64,000 bases of DNA from Malus domestica (Eukaryota > Streptophyta > Magnoliopsida > Rosales > Rosaceae): NCBI RefSeq assembly GCF_042453785.1, contig NC_091668.1:29513501-29577500 (forward strand). The letters run 5' to 3'. The notes beneath the pieces are model-generated. The model was not told the origin of the DNA. It searched no databases and worked only from the letters and a program-made list of their open reading frames with translations. This document shows positions 60,301 through 64,000 of this stretch, one piece after another. The number at the start of each line of letters is the position of its first letter. The stretch's first letter is position 1. The position numbers and the translations under genes were made by a program.

Positions 60301-63300
60301 TGTATAAAGCTGTCATCCAAAATTTCTGCCACATTGCTAAAGAATCCATGAATATACTCCCGAAGTTCACTGAAATCCAATCCAAAACCCTGTGATAACA
60401 CTAGACATGTTAATTAACATCATTGAGACAAAATGATCAAAGGAAAGAGGAAATGTAATTACAGAAATTGCAGCTTCTATATAAGGGGGTAAAATTGGTT
60501 CCATCCTAGTTCTCCCCACACACATTGCAACAATTCCAACTAATTCAGTAGCTCTTGCTCGTGAACGAAGATCCTCATCATTACTAAGCACCAAGAAACT
60601 TTTCATCAACTCCAAAACCCTTTCAGCATACGGAATGAATGCCTGTTCTGCCGCAGATGCAACCGAACCAATCGCAGACTGCAATATGATGCAAATCATT
60701 AAATTTAAAACCGAACCATTCACTGAATATATATATATAATTTACTTTAAATCTTTAGGTCAAAGAAGACCACCATACCATGCATGTCTCCTGCAAATTA
60801 CGAGGGCTATTATGGAGGGCCCCCAGTAGTTTTCCCATCAACGGATCAAGGAATGGAAGAATTTCCTCACCCATGTTGTCACAAAATGCTGCCAAAGCAT
60901 AATATGACTTCTCCTGCACATAAAGATTGTTTTAGTCATATCAAATACATATGAATAAACTATACCAATCTTCTAATTTCCTTCTACCAAACATACCTTC
61001 ACTTCGTCAGATGCATCCTCAAGGGCAATCAAAATGCAGGGAAGTACACTTTGATAGTGGGAAACAATTTCCGGCTGCAAATGCTCTGCAAACTGACCCA
61101 ATGCAAATGATGCAGCCCCCCTAACCATTTCCTCAGGATCTCTCAGAGCGCCTAAGACAATATGAAGAACTGGATCCAACTTATCTTTTATCATCTCCAA
61201 ACAACCCTCTGAAATGACACCTAAAGCGGTAACAGACGCTTCCCGATATTTTGGATTTGCATTTTTACTGCTTAAAGAAGAAAATTCAAAGACAGGGTGG
61301 AAAACATGCTTTGGTATGTTCAAAGCCATAGTATCAATAACTTCTGCAGCAGCTCGATCTGGAGCAAGATCATCATCCTTATCTTCATCATTTGATTCTG
61401 CAAGCAATGGGCACATAACTTGCAGAATAGGGATGACCAGCTTATGCTTTTTGAGGGAATTGGATTTATACTTTGCTAGCCATGAAACTATCTGAATTGC
61501 CTGAGAAGCAACAACAAAAACAAAGATGAGGAGTATTCACAGACAGAGAGCCCTTGTTTATTACAAAGCAGACAAGTTAAAATTACAGGCAAGTTTATTG
61601 GGACCCAACAGTTTACCGATGGACCCAACTATGTTTTTTTTTTTTTTTTTGCCACTTCACCTTTCCATTTTTCACTCGTTTAAAATTTAAAAAAGAAAAA
61701 CTGAGAAGCACAAAAGCTACAGCAGCTCCACCTTCCGTCGGTGTCTGTAACAGCTGTGCTGCCAGAAAATTGCCTCCCTCTCTCTCTCTCTCTCTTCATT
61801 TCCCTCTTCTCTCCTACCCTCTCTGTATGTAACTATCAAATCCGATCAGTCCGGCCCCCAGATCGTGGGTCAAAACCCTTGGCTGCAAGAACCCAAATTC
61901 ACAATACAACACTACAGATCCCCACATACAACTGATAGAGCTGACGGGACTATGCACCCCAAGCAACAGAGAGAGCACAAAATCCAGTAAACCGGATCTG
62001 CAAGAGCTAGTTAGCATCATATGTGAGGGGCAGAGTTGCGCGGTTTGCAGAGAGAGGGGAAAGAGAGGAGAGAAAGAGAAATAGCAAGCGGGTGGGAGCT
62101 ACTATGGTTTTCAGTTGTCTCAGTATTTCTTTTTCATATCTTGAAGGTCAAAATATAAAGGAAAGTGGCAAAAAAATTGGGTCTCAAATAAGAACTGTTA
62201 GGTCCAGTCCCAAACTTATCAGCCCAACCAAAGACTGGGAGCTCATAGAGAAAAGGTGAGGAAACTTTTGACCCCTTATACTAACCTGATGACGTGTATT
62301 AGATTCTAAACTTTGAGTTGAACAAACTTCAAGAGAGAATTGCACAATGGATTTAACAGATTCACCAAGAAGAGGTGCGGGAGATTCAATCAACTCATCA
62401 AAAATTTCAAAAGCAATAATAGCAACATCCTCCTCGCCAGCTGCAAGGCATTGTCTTGATACATTTAAGATGCTAGGTATAAATTCCCGAAACTTCACCT
62501 GGATTGGTATGAATAAGATAAATGCCAACAAAAATAAACTAATTAGTTACAATGTAAGAAATTTGGGAGAAATGCAAAATAACACTAAAAACGAAATGCC
62601 TGTTTGGCATGCTTGACATAAGATTACTTGGAATAAAATTGTCATGTTCGGTCAATTAGACTTGGGATATTATGTTGGTATATTTCAGAACTTTGATTAG
62701 CATGGTCACTGCTTGGTGTTCAAATTAATCCAATTTACAATTGAATATCACCTGTGGTTTTGATGAGAGAGTAATTTTCTCTTGTGAAAATTTTATTCTG
62801 AAATGCTATTTTTCATCGACCATAGAGCGCATAGCAAGCCATGATCAGATCCCATGAAATTGAAGCATTACGTATGCTTAAAGATGTAACAGCCAATGAA
62901 TATATATGAACATATCCACTAGAAGAAAAAAAAAATACATCAAAGGAAAAATAACCATAGGTCTGATGTGTCTGTCAAATACATAACAGTAGAGTGTAAT
63001 GTAAGAGAAATTAATACATGCGCTAAACCAAAATTTTTCTCACCAAAACCAATCAAGAGCATGTTCCATCATACCAAGAGAAGACTGAATTTATTTGTTT
63101 ATTTTTCTCAACCAAGAAATAGAAACTCTTGTTGTTACAGTGATGGAACCTTATAAATAATGCAATAGTTGCTTTACTTTATATTTCAAAAGCCTTATCT
63201 GTTGAGTGGTCTTTGTGCTTGAATTTCTTTTTCTTTCATTCTTTAAATAGAATGCATTGTGCTATCATTCTGAATAGTAAACACATAGTAATTTACGGGA

Positions 63301-64000
63301 AATTTACATCTTCAACATCATTTTAGGTTATCCAACTTACCCAAGTATTAAGGATAAAACAGAAACAGATAATCAATACTGAAGAACATATTGCTAATAA
63401 AAGAATTTATTCATGATACTTTACTTTTATTTATGATATTAATACAAACTCACCACTTCAACCCCATCATGAGTGAATTCCAGAAAAGACCCTACGGCCC
63501 TGGCATAATAATTAAAAGATTCAATTAAGAATATACAAGCTAATCACTTGTTAGCAAAAGAAGCATAAAATATCAAAACTATGAATAGATAAATACTAAG
63601 CATTACTTGAGCGCAGCAACTCTGACGCGGTTGCTTGTTTCATCCTGCAGGCATTTCAGAAGAAGAGCTTGCAAATCTGCGAAATGTGGCCGAAACGTAT
63701 TCCCTATTGTTTCAGTCAAAGAGCTGAACAATATCAACGCCACCTTATTCCAACAAAGCAAAACCAACCGTATAAATCAGTATATTGAATATGAACTACA
63801 TAACAGCATGAACAAGAGTGTGCATTAACTATTGAATGATGTGGAATGCCCAATTCCAAAATTTTTTTGTCTCCAGTAAACAATATTTTGTAGAATACAG
63901 TCTCCCCCACAAAAGAGTTTGGTTGAACATGCTTCAAGAATTTTTCCTAGAAAATCCTTTTGCCACTTTTAATTTTTTTACTTTTGAGAAAGAAATGAAA
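57319..64000 (-). CDS. IMB4: Importin-4 (IMB4-type karyopherin beta), copy C, 5' end outside window
   Basis: Eighteen of twenty exons lie in the window (minus strand, 5' to 3'): 63607-63743, 63454-63499, 62286-62498, 60997-61500, 60779-60913, 60463-60678, 60300-60389, 59967-60211, 59772-59860, 59537-59577, 59272-59302, 59062-59184, 58761-58978, 58568-58663, 58350-58462, 58000-58135, 57792-57896, 57319-57519. All junctions are GT-AG, phases agree and no stop occurs before FVPKS. With exons 1-2 taken from copy B the protein would be 1048 aa, the usual length for plant importin-4. HEAT-repeat solenoid; an acidic loop (DIDESDDENINGFGG) and a second acidic stretch (ESDDEIDDDD) are typical of the family. 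Role: nuclear import receptor, cytoplasm to nucleus, Ran dependent. This appears to be the only functional importin-4 here. Intron 5 is 785 bp and A/T rich with pyrimidine runs. Confidence 0.93.

Larger units (their letters stand above)
54470..64000. repeat. Duplicated block C (AOP remnant, importin-4 gene)
   Basis: Collinear with block B from 33320 onward but lacks the part equal to 34215-35355 (dioxygenase exon 3 and its flank) and has a TIR-like insert at 55470-56540. Confidence 0.87.

Overview
This is plant nuclear DNA. Evidence: GT-AG introns in host genes, plant-type Ty1/copia and Ty3/gypsy elements, a Cassandra TRIM whose LTRs carry a 5S-rRNA-like segment, and host proteins that read as plant importin-4 (IMB4 type) and an AOP-like 2-oxoglutarate dioxygenase. 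A woody rosid, perhaps Rosaceae, is my guess from general look only. It is an accessory, TE-rich locus built by segmental duplication; no prokaryotic or organellar features are seen.

Layout. 1-9220: a young non-autonomous gypsy (Tat/Athila-like) element on the minus strand with LTR, PBS, gag-protease (three in-frame stops), no RT/RNaseH/integrase, and an antisense ORF preceded by a ~100-bp tandem array. It sits inside the integrase gene of an older minus-strand copia element (9221 to about 12354). 12700-30618 (block A): an apparently intact AOP-like dioxygenase gene, then a 6.4-kb LTR element that itself holds a putative solo LTR and a complete Cassandra TRIM, then a complete but dead copia element (24651-29811), then an orphan last exon of importin-4. 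30619-43507 (block B): a second apparently intact dioxygenase gene and a nearly full-length but broken importin-4 pseudogene whose central nine exons are replaced by a 1.3-kb inverted repeat made of an unrelated gene fragment. 43508-45494: intergenic, with a SINE. 45495-46727: a small two-exon CCHC zinc-knuckle gene; its first exon and flank lie in a 2.07-kb unit repeated three times (46053-54469). The third repeat is split by a 2.77-kb solo LTR with a perfect 5-bp target-site duplication, and this LTR holds a striking array of hairpins with a conserved loop and covarying stems. 54470-64000 (block C): a dioxygenase remnant (intron only), a TIR-like insert, and an intact importin-4 gene whose first two exons lie beyond the window.

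Within each block the dioxygenase (+) and importin-4 (-) are tail to tail, so the ancestral module was AOP-IMB4. After triplication two dioxygenases (A, B) and one importin-4 (C) kept open reading frames. The most unusual signals are the hairpin array (51722-52098), the palindromic gene fragment (37262-38566) and the exon-1 triplication.
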